Positions 8,827-17,117 are shown, counted from the first letter of the stretch. The stretch is DNA of 64,000 nucleotides from Actinotalea endophytica (GCF_025717005.1 NZ_JAOVZU010000002.1:345480-409479); one strand, 5' to 3'. The notes: generated by a model not told the origin, from the letters alone. Made by a program: numbers and translations.

Positions 8827-9465
8827 ATGTTCACGGGCTTCGACGACGAGGCACTGATGTTCTTCGAGGGCCTCGAGGCGGACAACACGAAGGCGTACTG
8901 GCTCGCCCACAAGGACACCTACGACGCCCGGGTCCGCGGTGCGATGGAGGCCCTGCTCGCCGAGATCGGCCCGCGCTGGGGCGAGGGCAAGCCGTTCCGC
9001 CCCTACCGCGACGTGCGGTTCAGCGCGGACAAGACGCCGTACAAGACCCACATCGGTGCACGGGTCGGCGACGACCGGTACGTGCAGCTGTCCGCGGACG
9101 GCCTGGCCGCTGCCGCCGGCATGTGGGCGATGGCGCGGGACCAGCTCGCGCGCTACCGCGAGGCGGTCGCCGACGACGCGCGGGGCGAGCGCCTCACCGC
9201 GATCGTCGCGGCGCTGCCGGGCGAGGTGATGGCGCACGACAGCCTCGCCACGGCGCCTCGCGGGTACCCGCGCGACCACCCGAGGGTCGAGCTCCTCCGG
9301 CTCAAGGGGCTCGCCGCCTGGCACGCGTGGGGCGCGCCGGACTGGCTCGCCACACCGGCCGCTCGCGAGCATCTCGAGGAGTTCTACTCGGCCGCCGAGC
9401 CGCTGGTCGACTGGTTGCACGAGCACGTCGGACCCAGCGAGCTGCCGCCCGAGCGGCGGCGGTAG
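8827..9465 (+). CDS. DUF2461 (TIGR02453) family protein
   Basis: A 212-residue soluble protein of the DUF2461 family. It matches the family pattern well: FFEGLEADNTKAYW near the start, RPYRDVRFSADKTPYKTHIGA in the middle, YVQLSADGLAAAAGMW, and a C-terminal FYSAAEPLVDWL helix. Function is unknown. The mRNA appears leaderless, with TATCCT ending 6 bases before the ATG. It is divergent from the VOC protein gene. Confidence 0.85.
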   Translation: MFTGFDDEALMFFEGLEADNTKAYWLAHKDTYDARVRGAMEALLAEIGPRWGEGKPFRPYRDVRFSADKTPYKTHIGARVGDDRYVQLSADGLAAAAGMWAMARDQLARYREAVADDARGERLTAIVAALPGEVMAHDSLATAPRGYPRDHPRVELLRLKGLAAWHAWGAPDWLATPAAREHLEEFYSAAEPLVDWLHEHVGPSELPPERRR

Positions 9466-9471
9466 CCGGCC

Positions 9472-9543
9472 CGGCGACCTGCCGGCGGGGTGGCGGCGTC
9501 AGCCGAGCGGCGACCTGCCGGCCGAGCGGCGGCGTCGGCCGCG
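9472..9543. repeat. 36-base imperfect tandem duplication
   Basis: CGGCGACCTGCCGGC starts at 9472 and again at 9508; the 36-base units 9472-9507 and 9508-9543 stay similar throughout. It begins 6 bases after the DUF2461 stop codon. Confidence 0.65.
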
Positions 9544-9735
9544 GAGCCAGGTCGCGCGGTAGCCCGGGTCCCCGGCGTCGAGCACGGCCACCCGCCCACG
9601 AACGCCGAGAGCAGCGCAACCTGTCTCCCAGTCCGCGACCCAGCTGCCGAGCGGCGATCGGCGCGTCTCGGCCTCCTGGCGACCGCCGTCGGGGACGGCT
9701 CGTCACCAGCGACGCCAGCTGCCGCGGAACCTGTT

Positions 9736-9753
9736 TGCAAGTAGATACTTGCA
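9736..9753. promoter_or_regulatory. TetR operator, perfect palindrome
   Basis: TGCAAGTA-GA-TACTTGCA is a perfect 8-base inverted repeat with a 2-base spacer. It overlaps the -35 hexamer of the promoter reading into the TetR gene 42 bases downstream, so binding would block transcription. No divergent gene shares it, so the simplest reading is autoregulation. Confidence 0.75.
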
Positions 9754-9776
9754 CAACGGTATGGACGCCCTAGGAT
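9749..9776 (+). promoter_or_regulatory. Promoter of TetR gene
   Basis: TTGCAC at 9749-9754 and TAGGAT at 9771-9776, spaced by 16 bases, form a good -35/-10 pair. The -35 lies inside the TetR palindrome. Confidence 0.6.
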
Positions 9777-9794
9777 CGTCGCGAGGAGGCTCGA

Positions 9795-10394
9795 GTGCCC
9801 AAGGTCATCGACACCGACGCCGTGTTCCGAGCGGCCGTCGACGTGTTCGTCGAACGCGGCTACGACGGCACGACCACGCAGGAGATCGCGCGCCGCGCCG
9901 GCGTGAACGAGGTCACGTTGTTCCGCCGTTGGGGCACGAAGTCGGCGTTGGTCTCCGCTGCGCTCACGCACGCGCTGAGCACCACGCCCTTCGCGTCGCT
10001 GTCCGTCGGACCGGACGTCGGTGCCGACCTGCGCGCGATGCTCGACGCGTTCGGCGCGACGACCTCCGCGCTCGGCGGTGCGGTCGCCACGCTGCTCACC
10101 GAGGTCGCGCGCCACCCCGAGCTCCGGGACGCGACCGCGCCCCTGCTGGTGAACCTCCGCGGGGCGGTGCGCGTCATCGAGGCACACCAGGAAGGTGGTG
10201 CGCTGGGTGGCGGCGACCCGTGGGAGCTCCTCGTGCTGCTGGCCGGTCCGGTGATGGCGGCCGGCCTGTGGTCACGCTCCGGCGTGCCCATGCCCGTCAC
10301 GATCGACCCGGACCGGGTCGTCAGCGCCTTCCTCGACGGACACCGCGGCGCCGCGGCTGCGGCGCCGGGCCGATCGGCCACGCCGGGACGCTGA
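9795..10394 (+). CDS. TetR/AcrR-family regulator
   Basis: A 199-residue ligand-responsive repressor. The N-terminal helix-turn-helix (about residues 10-50) is clear: VFRAAVDVFVERGYDGTTTQEIARRAGVNEVTLFRRWGTK. The remaining all-helical part is the ligand-binding and dimerisation domain, too variable to suggest a ligand. It starts with GTG at 9795, placed 5 bases after GAGGAGG. Its own promoter carries a perfect palindrome (9736-9753). No transporter or enzyme lies next to it in a divergent arrangement; downstream are a small hypothetical gene and a 2TM protein on the same strand, which could belong to the same transcript. Confidence 0.9.
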   Translation: MPKVIDTDAVFRAAVDVFVERGYDGTTTQEIARRAGVNEVTLFRRWGTKSALVSAALTHALSTTPFASLSVGPDVGADLRAMLDAFGATTSALGGAVATLLTEVARHPELRDATAPLLVNLRGAVRVIEAHQEGGALGGGDPWELLVLLAGPVMAAGLWSRSGVPMPVTIDPDRVVSAFLDGHRGAAAAAPGRSATPGR

Positions 10395-10467
10395 CCGGCC
10401 GCGACCCGTGGCCGAACCGTGCCCTGGGGCCCTCGCGCCGGCCCGGTGGCCGGAGGACGATCGAGGT

Positions 10468-10671
10468 ATGCGCATCGAGAGTGATCCCGGAACCGTGATC
10501 CCGTCGGTCCACCTGTGGCTCTCGCGCAACGAGGCCGCCGAGGTGCGTGACCGGCTCGACGAGATGCTCGCCCAGGAGGACCCGCCCGGCACCTGGCACG
10601 CCCACGTGTCCTCGGCGGACTTCCGCAGCGAGCTCTCGATCTCCGCCGAGGGCGGCGTGCGGGTGCCGTAG
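10468..10671 (+). CDS. Small hypothetical protein
   Basis: A 67-residue acidic protein. It opens with MRIESDPGTVIPSVHLWLS and has a helical NEAAEVRDRLDEML segment, then two predicted strands (WHAHVSS and LSISAEGGVRV). I do not recognise a family. GGAGG lies about 12 bases before the ATG at 10468. A GTG-initiated extension back to 10408 is open but reads as low-complexity. It sits between TetR and a 2TM protein on the same strand. Codon use is like its neighbours. Confidence 0.55.
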   Translation: MRIESDPGTVIPSVHLWLSRNEAAEVRDRLDEMLAQEDPPGTWHAHVSSADFRSELSISAEGGVRVP

Positions 10672-10750
10672 CCGGGCGCCGGCGGGGACGAACGTCACTT
10701 GCCGGTGCGCGGCGGCGTGATGCCCTGGGAGTGGCACCCGGAGGTGCGCC

Positions 10751-11200
10751 ATGGCAACCCTGCACACGACCCCGTCCCACCACCTCGAGCCGGAGCTCCA
10801 CGTCACCCGTTGGGTGCTGATCATCGTGGGCGCCGTCGCGGGCCTGCTGGGCCTGGTCATCCTGGTCGGAGGCGAGGACCAGTACATCGGCCTCGGGGGC
10901 GACTGGTCCGCCCGGGTCGGCGACATCGCACCGGGCTGGGGCTGGGGGCTGCTGGTCGCGGGCGGCGCGGCCCTCGCGGCCGGCGTGACCGTCATGATCA
11001 CGGGACGCTCGCGGGAGGGGGCGGAGCACTCGGCGCGCTCCGACCTCGTGGGGCACGCGATCGTGTTCGTCCTGGTCAACGGCTTCCTGTGGGCCCAGGA
11101 CCTGGCACTCGGTGACGGCGTGAACTACGCCTGGTGGGTCACCGTCCCGTGGGCGGTCGGGCTCGGCGTGCACGCCACGACCGTCCTGCGTCGCACCTAG
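10751..11200 (+). CDS. 2TM-domain membrane protein, four helices
   Basis: A 149-residue membrane protein with four predicted helices: two near residues 20-40 and 58-78, then a C-terminal pair (about 97-113 and 127-143) that matches the 2TM domain, with charged residues before the pair and WAQDLALGDGVNYAWWVTVPWAVGLGVHA between helices. Function unknown; 2TM domains also occur fused to bacterial sensor proteins. GGAGG precedes the ATG at 10751. Its TAG stop shares the CTAG palindrome at 11197-11200 with the stop of the convergent metalloprotease gene. Confidence 0.8.
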   Translation: MATLHTTPSHHLEPELHVTRWVLIIVGAVAGLLGLVILVGGEDQYIGLGGDWSARVGDIAPGWGWGLLVAGGAALAAGVTVMITGRSREGAEHSARSDLVGHAIVFVLVNGFLWAQDLALGDGVNYAWWVTVPWAVGLGVHATTVLRRT

Positions 11201-13650
11201 TCGGTCCGGCCGGGCCCGACGGCGAGTTCCGTCTCGGCTGGCTGTGGGTCGGCTTGCGCCGTGTCGGCGAGTTCCGTCTCGGCGGGCTCCGGGTCGGCTT
11301 GCGCCCTGTCGGCGAGCTCCGTTCCGGCGGGCTCCGGATCGGCGGGCTGTGCGTCGGCGGGCTCCGGGCCGGGCTGCGGAGCGCCGGCCGGGTCGCTCGG
11401 CCCATCGCCCACGGGCACGCCGGGGACCGGCCGGCTCGCACGGCGGCGGCGCAGCAGCACCATGGTGACCGCGCCCGCCACGAGCAGCGCGACGGCGCCG
11501 AGCGCGATCCCGCCGACCCGGGTCGCGGTCCCCAGCCCGTCGTCGACCTGCGCCGCTGCCGACGCCAGGGCTGGCCAGTCGCCTGCCTCGAGCGCGGCCG
11601 TCGCGTCCTCGAGATCCCCGGCGACCGGTGCGGCGAGCAGGCCGAGCCGGGTGATCGCGTTCGCGTCGGCCGCCGCGGAGGCGGCCTGGACGTACGCGTC
11701 CACCGCGTCCGCGGCGCTCGACATCCGCTCGTCGAGCGCGGTCAGGTCGGTGGCTGCCTCGAACTGGCGCTGCAGCGACGTCGGTACGTCCGCGTCGACG
11801 GTCGACAGCGCCGCGGCGATCCCGTCCCGCACGTCGAGCAGCTCGCGCACCGGGGGCATCAGCTCAGCCGCCTGGACGAAGCGCCACTCGGTCATCGCGT
11901 CACGCACCGCGGCCGGCGGCGCCCAGCCGTCGCCTGCGTCGATCAGCTCCGCGTAGCTGTCCCGGGCCGTCGCGCGCGCGTCGAGGACGGCCGCGTCCGA
12001 CGGGCCGACCACGTACGTCCGGAACAGCTCGTCGGCCTGCTCGGAGCCGCCCACCTCCTCGAGCAGGTCCAGGTACGAGCGCCAGCCGGGTGTGGCCGGC
12101 AGCCGGTCGTCGCTCGTGCTCGCGGGGTACGGCGACAGCGAGTCGGCGCCGGCCAGGACGACCTTGCTCATGGCCTCCTCGCCGATCTCGTCGACGAGAG
12201 CGTGGGCGATCAGCCAGGACGCCCCGTAGCCGTACTCCTCGATCGCCTCGGCATCCGGGTCCGTGGGGTCGGGCACGGCCCAGTCGAGCAGCGGCACGGC
12301 CACCGCGCTCCCGGTGTCGACCGGGTCCGGGACCGGTGCGTCCGCGCCGAGCGCGGTCATCGCGAGGCTCGCGTACTCGCTTGCGAGCCCCTCCAGCACC
12401 CAGCGGTCGCCGAACGTCTCGCCGTTGAGCCAGGCGTGCGCGATCTCGTGCAGGGCGACGTCGAGGTCGAGCTCGTCGCCGATCTCGATGAGCGACGCGT
12501 CGAGCTGGTACCACCCGGCGTAGCCGTACAGGTACGGCGTCGACGTCTCGACGATGTCGAGCCGGGGGCGGACGCCCCAGGAACGGCCGAACGCCTCGGT
12601 CAGCGCCGGGATGCCGCGCTCGGCCGCGTCGGTCGTGAAGTCGAGCCACTCGGTGTCACCGGGCCAGGCGTAGACGTGCACCTCCTTGTCGCCCGCGGTG
12701 ACGACGTTCTCGACGAGCGCGTCGTCGTCCCTCGCCACGACGGTCGTGTACCACGCGCCGGGGTCGGCGATGTCCGTGGCGGTGCACGTGGTGGTCTCGG
12801 TGCCGTGCGTGCAGGCCATCTGCTCGCCGACGAGCTCCTCCTCGGCGCTGCGCGGCAGGACGACGGTGACGTCCGCCAGTCCGGGGTCGGCGGAGGTGAA
12901 CGCGGGGAAGGTCGCGAACGCTCCGTTGACCTGCGACATCGAGCCGGAGCGCAGCGGCTGGGGCGGGACGTCGTAGGTGATCTGGATGGTCTGGCTCTGG
13001 CGGTAGTACAGCCGCGGGGACAGCTGCACGAGAGCGGACGGGAGGTACCCCTCCTGTTCCTCGACCGAGACGCCCAGCGCGCCGCCGCCGCTCCGGCTCG
13101 CGGTCACGCCGGTCGCTCCCTCGAGGACCGGCGCCGCGTAGGTCGTGAAGTAGTACTGCGTCCGGTACGACTGCGTGTAGCTGTCCGGCGTGGTGTTGGT
13201 GAGCGTCGCGACGTACACCACGTGGATGGTCGGGCCGTCGAGATCCACCGTGAACGTGGTGCTCGCCTCGACGCGCAGGCCGTCGGTGTAGTCGGTGGCC
13301 GTGGGCACCGCGCGCGCCGCGGCTGCGGCCGCCCCGGTGGCGGACCCGGCGGCGCTACGGGGAGCGGCGCTCTCGACGGCCGCTGCGGCGGCCGGCGCAG
13401 GGACGACGACGGCCGCTGCGGCCGGGGAGGCAGGAGTCGCGACGGCCGCTGCGGTGCCCGGGGCGGCGACCCCGGCGGCCGCGAGGGCGCAGACGGCGGC
13501 GGTCAGCGCGGCGGTACCGCGCGCCGCGCGCCGCTGCCAGGACCTCGGTGGGGCGGTGGCCGTCTCCCGGTCGATGGACACGGTCGAGTCGCGGCGCCGC
13601 CCACGTCGATTCACGCGAGCGATCGTGGCATCGCTCGCGCGTCCGATCAT
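11197..13650 (-). CDS. Membrane-anchored HExxH metalloprotease-like protein
   Basis: An 817-residue exported protein. A hydrophobic signal (about residues 44-68) is followed by an Ala-rich linker, a beta-rich domain, and a gluzincin core with zinc motif HEIAHAW near residue 400 and a downstream GLASEYAS segment supplying the likely third ligand Glu. A C-terminal helix (GGIALGAVALLVAGAVTMVLL) and RRRR stop-transfer anchor it, followed by a cytosolic 15-residue repeat tail rich in Pro, Glu and Ala. The GxMEN motif of M1 aminopeptidases is not evident. The start is uncertain: the ATG at 13650 has no ribosome site and gives a long leader; GTG starts about 12 and 23 codons later would fit a signal peptide better. 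Confidence 0.8.
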   Translation of the reverse strand: MIGRASDATIARVNRRGRRRDSTVSIDRETATAPPRSWQRRAARGTAALTAAVCALAAAGVAAPGTAAAVATPASPAAAAVVVPAPAAAAAVESAAPRSAAGSATGAAAAAARAVPTATDYTDGLRVEASTTFTVDLDGPTIHVVYVATLTNTTPDSYTQSYRTQYYFTTYAAPVLEGATGVTASRSGGGALGVSVEEQEGYLPSALVQLSPRLYYRQSQTIQITYDVPPQPLRSGSMSQVNGAFATFPAFTSADPGLADVTVVLPRSAEEELVGEQMACTHGTETTTCTATDIADPGAWYTTVVARDDDALVENVVTAGDKEVHVYAWPGDTEWLDFTTDAAERGIPALTEAFGRSWGVRPRLDIVETSTPYLYGYAGWYQLDASLIEIGDELDLDVALHEIAHAWLNGETFGDRWVLEGLASEYASLAMTALGADAPVPDPVDTGSAVAVPLLDWAVPDPTDPDAEAIEEYGYGASWLIAHALVDEIGEEAMSKVVLAGADSLSPYPASTSDDRLPATPGWRSYLDLLEEVGGSEQADELFRTYVVGPSDAAVLDARATARDSYAELIDAGDGWAPPAAVRDAMTEWRFVQAAELMPPVRELLDVRDGIAAALSTVDADVPTSLQRQFEAATDLTALDERMSSAADAVDAYVQAASAAADANAITRLGLLAAPVAGDLEDATAALEAGDWPALASAAAQVDDGLGTATRVGGIALGAVALLVAGAVTMVLLRRRRASRPVPGVPVGDGPSDPAGAPQPGPEPADAQPADPEPAGTELADRAQADPEPAETELADTAQADPQPAETELAVGPGRTD
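11221..11340. repeat. 45-base tandem repeat encoding protease tail
   Basis: Near-identical 45-base units lie at 11221-11265 and 11266-11310, and a more diverged copy follows to about 11340. Read on the minus strand they encode the 15-residue PEPAETELADTAQAD-type repeats at the C-terminus of the metalloprotease-like protein. The period is a multiple of three, so copy-number change would keep the frame. Confidence 0.75.
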
Positions 13651-13749
13651 GGGCCATGCGTGTGATGTCGCGGCACCGGTCGGCGGTCGAGGGGTCGCGG
13701 ACCGCCTGGGCGGGACTTCGGTCCGGGGGGACCTGCTCGACGGCGGCGG

Positions 13750-14364
13750 TCAGAGCACCGTGAACCCCGGTGGCAACCCGCGACGTCCGGTGGTCGCGAG
13801 CAGGATCGTCGCGGCGGTGCCGTCGTGCACAGCGAGATCGGCGACGAGCCGCATGGCTTCGCGGGCCGCGTCCGGTGGGGGTTGCGCGGCCACGTCCAGC
13901 GCGGCGGCGAGATCGAGGGTGTGCACCGTGAGCTCGAACGAGCGGGTCGGCAGGTAGTCGGCGAGCCGCATGCCGCCGGCGATCGTGGTGAGCAGCTCCG
14001 TGCCGTCGGCGGCGGCGACCACCGGCAGCACCCGCGCGGCGATCTCGCGCACGCCCGCGACCGGGTCCTCGCCGAGGGCGGTCCCGGCGTCGCGCCCCCG
14101 CTGCGCGACGCCCGGCCCGGCGGCGATGGCGCGCGTCGCGACGTAGTACGCGGACGTCGACGCCACGTCCACCGTGTCGGTGGGTCGGGCGAGGTACTCC
14201 TCGACGGTGAGCAGCGAGCGGCTGGTGTGCCCCACGAGCGCGCGCACGTCCCACTCGCCCAGTCCCGGTTCGGCCCACCGGTCGCCGACCCGGTCCGCCA
14301 TGTCCACGAACCATCCCGCGGCTGCGGCGAAGACCCGCTGCGCGGCGCGCCACTCCTCGTTCAT
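13750..14364 (-). CDS. Maleylpyruvate isomerase-type, DinB-fold protein
   Basis: A 204-residue four-helix DinB/maleylpyruvate-isomerase-fold protein. The N-terminal half has the typical FVDMADRVGDRWAEPGLGEWDVRALVGHTSRSL pattern, with a His that is a usual metal ligand. A conserved SFELTVHTLDLAAALD segment near residue 140 supplies the second ligand region. Family members use mycothiol or bacillithiol as cofactor, which fits an actinobacterium; the actual substrate is unknown. ACGGTA at 14371-14376 (TACCGT on the coding strand) ends 6 bases before the ATG, suggesting a leaderless mRNA. Confidence 0.85.
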   Translation of the reverse strand: MNEEWRAAQRVFAAAAGWFVDMADRVGDRWAEPGLGEWDVRALVGHTSRSLLTVEEYLARPTDTVDVASTSAYYVATRAIAAGPGVAQRGRDAGTALGEDPVAGVREIAARVLPVVAAADGTELLTTIAGGMRLADYLPTRSFELTVHTLDLAAALDVAAQPPPDAAREAMRLVADLAVHDGTAATILLATTGRRGLPPGFTVL

Positions 14365-14370
14365 GACGCC

Positions 14371-14376
14371 ACGGTA
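14371..14376 (-). promoter_or_regulatory. Leaderless -10 box for DinB-fold gene
   Basis: TACCGT on the minus strand ends 6 bases before the ATG at 14364; there is no Shine-Dalgarno. Confidence 0.45.
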
Positions 14377-14443
14377 GGCGGCCCGTCCACCCCGGTCACG
14401 GCCGGCGCCGCGGCGACTCCTCGACTGCCACCTCCTGCGGGGG

Positions 14444-15463
14444 TCACGCCACCCCGAGCACGGCGAGGACCGCGATCAGCGCCACCGAGACGGCCGTCGA
14501 GAGCGTCAGCACACCGCCGAGGAATGCCGCGTTGCGCCGGTAGTACACCGGGATGACGAACGGGGCCGGCAGCACGAAGAGCATGATCGCCGCCCTGGTG
14601 TGCCAGGCGTCGAAGCCGAGCGCCGGCACCACGACCAGCCCGAAGAGCAGCCCCAGGCCGAGCCCCACGGCCGTGCGGAGCACCACGATCCGCACGATCG
14701 CCGGGTCTCGCGGGATGCCGCCGGCCAGCGACGCCCCGATCACGAGGCACACGAGCGGGGTGGTCAGCCCGCCGATCGTGTCGAAGATCGCCGCGGCGAA
14801 CCCGGCCGGTGCGGTGATCGTCTCGGCCACGCCGGGTGCCAGCAGCGAGATCGCCACGCCGCCGACGATCGCCCACAGCACCTTCGACATCACGATGTCC
14901 CGCCAGGGTAAGCGGAAGCCCGTCCCGACGGCGCTCGCGCCGGCCGTCGCGCCACTCGTCCCGGCCGTCGCGTCATTCGTCCCGGCCGCCGCGACGCCCA
15001 CGGGGGAGGCCTCGCGCACCCGCTGCTGCTCGAGCACGCTCATCTGCACCATCAGCACCGTGAACACGTAGACGACCTGTCCCATGTCGAGCGCGGCGAA
15101 CGCGGGCAGCAGGTCGGTGCTGTGCAGCGCGGCGTACAGCGCGTACCCGAGCATGCCGGCCTCGAACCCCTGGAACAGCAGGCGAGTCTCGGGCCGGGGA
15201 AGGCGCATCGTGCGGGCGAGCACCGTGCCGATCACGCCCATCACCGCGCACGCGGCGAACACGGCGACGGCCAGGACCGCGTTGCGCCCCTCGGGTGCGA
15301 GCTGCAGGAACGCCCGGAACAGCAGCAGCGGCAGGGTGAGCTGGGTGATCAGGGTCTTGAGCCCGTCGACCGCGCGGTCGTCGAGGAGCCGGTGCCGGGT
15401 GAGCAGCGTGCCGGCGCCGATCAGGATCGCGATCGCCACCAGGGAGCCAGCAGCCTGCAGCAC
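14444..15463 (-). CDS. AEC-family membrane carrier
   Basis: A 339-residue integral membrane protein of the auxin-efflux-carrier (AEC/MdcF) family, with about ten hydrophobic helices in two five-helix halves separated by a hydrophilic loop (about residues 145-185). The second half contains the crossover region LVIGASLAGG and the conserved PAPFVIPVYYR end. Substrates of bacterial members are small organic acids; none can be assigned here. The central loop carries an unusual Ala/Gly/Thr repeat (ATAGTSGATAGAS). Start is GTG at 15463 with GAGG upstream. Confidence 0.85.
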   Translation of the reverse strand: MLQAAGSLVAIAILIGAGTLLTRHRLLDDRAVDGLKTLITQLTLPLLLFRAFLQLAPEGRNAVLAVAVFAACAVMGVIGTVLARTMRLPRPETRLLFQGFEAGMLGYALYAALHSTDLLPAFAALDMGQVVYVFTVLMVQMSVLEQQRVREASPVGVAAAGTNDATAGTSGATAGASAVGTGFRLPWRDIVMSKVLWAIVGGVAISLLAPGVAETITAPAGFAAAIFDTIGGLTTPLVCLVIGASLAGGIPRDPAIVRIVVLRTAVGLGLGLLFGLVVVPALGFDAWHTRAAIMLFVLPAPFVIPVYYRRNAAFLGGVLTLSTAVSVALIAVLAVLGVA

Positions 15464-15511
15464 CGCGCCCGCCTCACCCTCGATCCGACGACCCGGCGGC
15501 CACGCTATCGG

Positions 15512-16474
15512 TCACGGGAGCCCGGCGAGGAACTCCTCGGTCGCCGTCGCGATCCGGGTTCGTGCGTCCGCGCCGTCGAGCGTGGGCGTGCCGTCGCCGG
15601 GCTGCGGTCCGTAGTCGGCGAAGGAGGCGTGCGAAGCCCCGTCGACGACCACGAACTCGGTGTCGGCGGGCAGGTTCGCGCGCGAGGCGTCGATGTCGGC
15701 GGGCGTCGCGAGCCCGTCCTGCGAGCCCGAGACGGACAGCACGGGGACGTCGAGCGTGCTCTCGTCGCCGGCGGGGTACGACGCCCACAGCACCAGCCCG
15801 ACGATGTCGTCGCCGGACTCGGCCGTCATCGCGGCGACCGTGCCGCCGAGGCTGTGGCCGCCGACCACCCAGCCGGGCGCCTCGACCGCCGTCCGGGCGC
15901 CGTCGTAGGCGCCGAGCGCGAAGAACGCGATGCCGAACGGCTGCTTGGCGATGACCACCGGCGTTCCGGCCTCCGCGATCGGCCGCAACGTCGCGACGTA
16001 CGCGCGAGCGTCGACCCGGGCGCCGGGCTGGAAGAACAGGGCGGGGCCGTCACCGCCGTCCGCGGGCGTGAGGATGATCTGGGTCGCCGACTCGGAGACC
16101 GTCACGGCCGGGTCCGACTCCATCGCCTCGAGCGCGGCCTGCTGCGCGCCGAACGGCCGCAACCACGCGGCGGCGACCACCCAGGCCGCGGCGGCCAGCA
16201 CGGCCGCCGCGCGCCCCACCGCGCGGAGCGTCGGGTGCCGTCGGGGCTCGTCGTCCACGCTCGACACGCCGATCTCGGTCACGTCGAGGTTCTGGCGGAC
16301 CCACAGCACGAGCACGAGCAGGGCGCCGAGCGCGGTGAGCACGAGCAGCGCCGGGTACGTGGGGTGGGCGTGCCACACGGCACCCCACGCCGTGAGCAGC
16401 ACCCAGCCGACGACCCCCAGGGCCGCGAGCGCGACGATGCGTCCCGCCCAGACGAGCCCCCTGGCCGCACGCAT
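15512..16474 (-). CDS. Membrane-anchored alpha/beta hydrolase
   Basis: A 320-residue protein with three N-terminal hydrophobic helices (about 8-28, 41-60 and 84-105) and an alpha/beta-hydrolase domain from about residue 115. The nucleophile Ser sits in GHSLGG near residue 205, the acid is likely Asp in VSGSQDG near 253, and His is in GASHASF near 280. The domain resembles the alpha/beta hydrolase group seen in dienelactone hydrolase-like proteins. The catalytic domain probably faces outward. CAGGAT at 16481-16486 (minus strand) lies 6 bases before the ATG and no ribosome site is visible, so the mRNA may be leaderless. Confidence 0.8.
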   Translation of the reverse strand: MRAARGLVWAGRIVALAALGVVGWVLLTAWGAVWHAHPTYPALLVLTALGALLVLVLWVRQNLDVTEIGVSSVDDEPRRHPTLRAVGRAAAVLAAAAWVVAAAWLRPFGAQQAALEAMESDPAVTVSESATQIILTPADGGDGPALFFQPGARVDARAYVATLRPIAEAGTPVVIAKQPFGIAFFALGAYDGARTAVEAPGWVVGGHSLGGTVAAMTAESGDDIVGLVLWASYPAGDESTLDVPVLSVSGSQDGLATPADIDASRANLPADTEFVVVDGASHASFADYGPQPGDGTPTLDGADARTRIATATEEFLAGLP

Positions 16475-16519
16475 GGACCCATCCTGGCCCGTTCGCGCCG
16501 GATCGGTGTGTCATTCTCG

Positions 16520-16993
16520 TTACGCCGCCTCCCAGCGGTAGCCCAGCCCCCAGACCGTGACGAGGCGAACGGGGTGGCTGGGGTCGGCCTCGACCTTCCC
16601 GCGCAGCCGCCTCACGTGCACCGTCACGGTCGAGTCGTCGCCGAACTCCCAGCCCCACACGTCGCGCAGCAGGTCGCGCCGGGACCACACGCTCCCGGGG
16701 TGGGTCATCAGGAACCGCAGCAGGTCGAACTCGCGGCCGGTGAGCGCGAGCGGCCGCCCGGCCACCCGGACCTCGTGCCGCTCCAGGTCGACCTCGAGGT
16801 CACGGTCGCTGAGCACCTGCCCGTCGCGGGGCAGGCGGAGCACGGCCACGACCAGGTCCACCGGCTCTGCGGTGTCCCGCAGCCCGGCTCCGGCGTCCGC
16901 GACGGCTCGCACCGCGTGCCCGGCACCGACGAGGGTCGCGGCGACCCGCTCTCGCGTGGTCGTGTCGTGCCCGGCGACCAGGATCTGCGCCAC
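16520..16993 (-). CDS. Orphan response regulator with degenerate, truncated receiver
   Basis: A 157-residue DNA-binding protein. The C-terminal 95 residues are a complete OmpR/PhoB winged helix (LALTGREFDLLRFLMTHPG, then VHVRRLRGKVE and TVWGLGYRW). The N-terminal part looks like the first 55 residues of a receiver domain, but where DLVLLDLMLP would carry the phospho-acceptor Asp it reads DLVVAVLRLP, and the second half of the domain is missing. Typical regulators of this class are about 230 residues. No histidine kinase is adjacent. It therefore probably acts without phosphorylation, or is decaying. The GTG start follows GGAGG. Confidence 0.8.
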   Translation of the reverse strand: MAQILVAGHDTTTRERVAATLVGAGHAVRAVADAGAGLRDTAEPVDLVVAVLRLPRDGQVLSDRDLEVDLERHEVRVAGRPLALTGREFDLLRFLMTHPGSVWSRRDLLRDVWGWEFGDDSTVTVHVRRLRGKVEADPSHPVRLVTVWGLGYRWEAA

Positions 16994-17025
16994 CTCGTGC
17001 CTCCTCGCTGTGGTGCCCGCACGTC

Positions 17026-17064
17026 GACGGGCCGCACCACCTGTTCGTGGTGGTACGGCCCGTC
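17026..17064. terminator. Strong hairpin downstream of beta-propeller gene
   Basis: A 16-base stem with a single mismatch (GACGGGCCGCACCACC against GGTGGTACGGCCCGTC) and a 7-base loop. No U tract follows on either strand. It lies between the beta-propeller stop and the response-regulator start on the same strand and should end the upstream transcript. Confidence 0.65.
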
Positions 17065-17087
17065 GGATGGGTCCGACCTCGGCTGAC

Positions 17088-17117
17088 CTCAGGTCAGCTC
17101 AGGTCGCGTCAGGTCGC
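17088..17117. repeat. 10-base triple tandem repeat at a stop codon
   Basis: CTCAGGTCAG, CTCAGGTCGC and GTCAGGTCGC follow one another without gaps; the beta-propeller gene's stop codon (17109-17111) lies within the third copy. Confidence 0.5.

Larger units (their letters stand above)
9466..9794. other. Repeat-bearing intergenic region
   Basis: Between the DUF2461 gene and a TetR gene. The left half carries a 36-base tandem duplication and the right end carries the TetR operator and promoter. Open frames through it are GC-biased and look non-coding. I see no gene. Confidence 0.5.
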
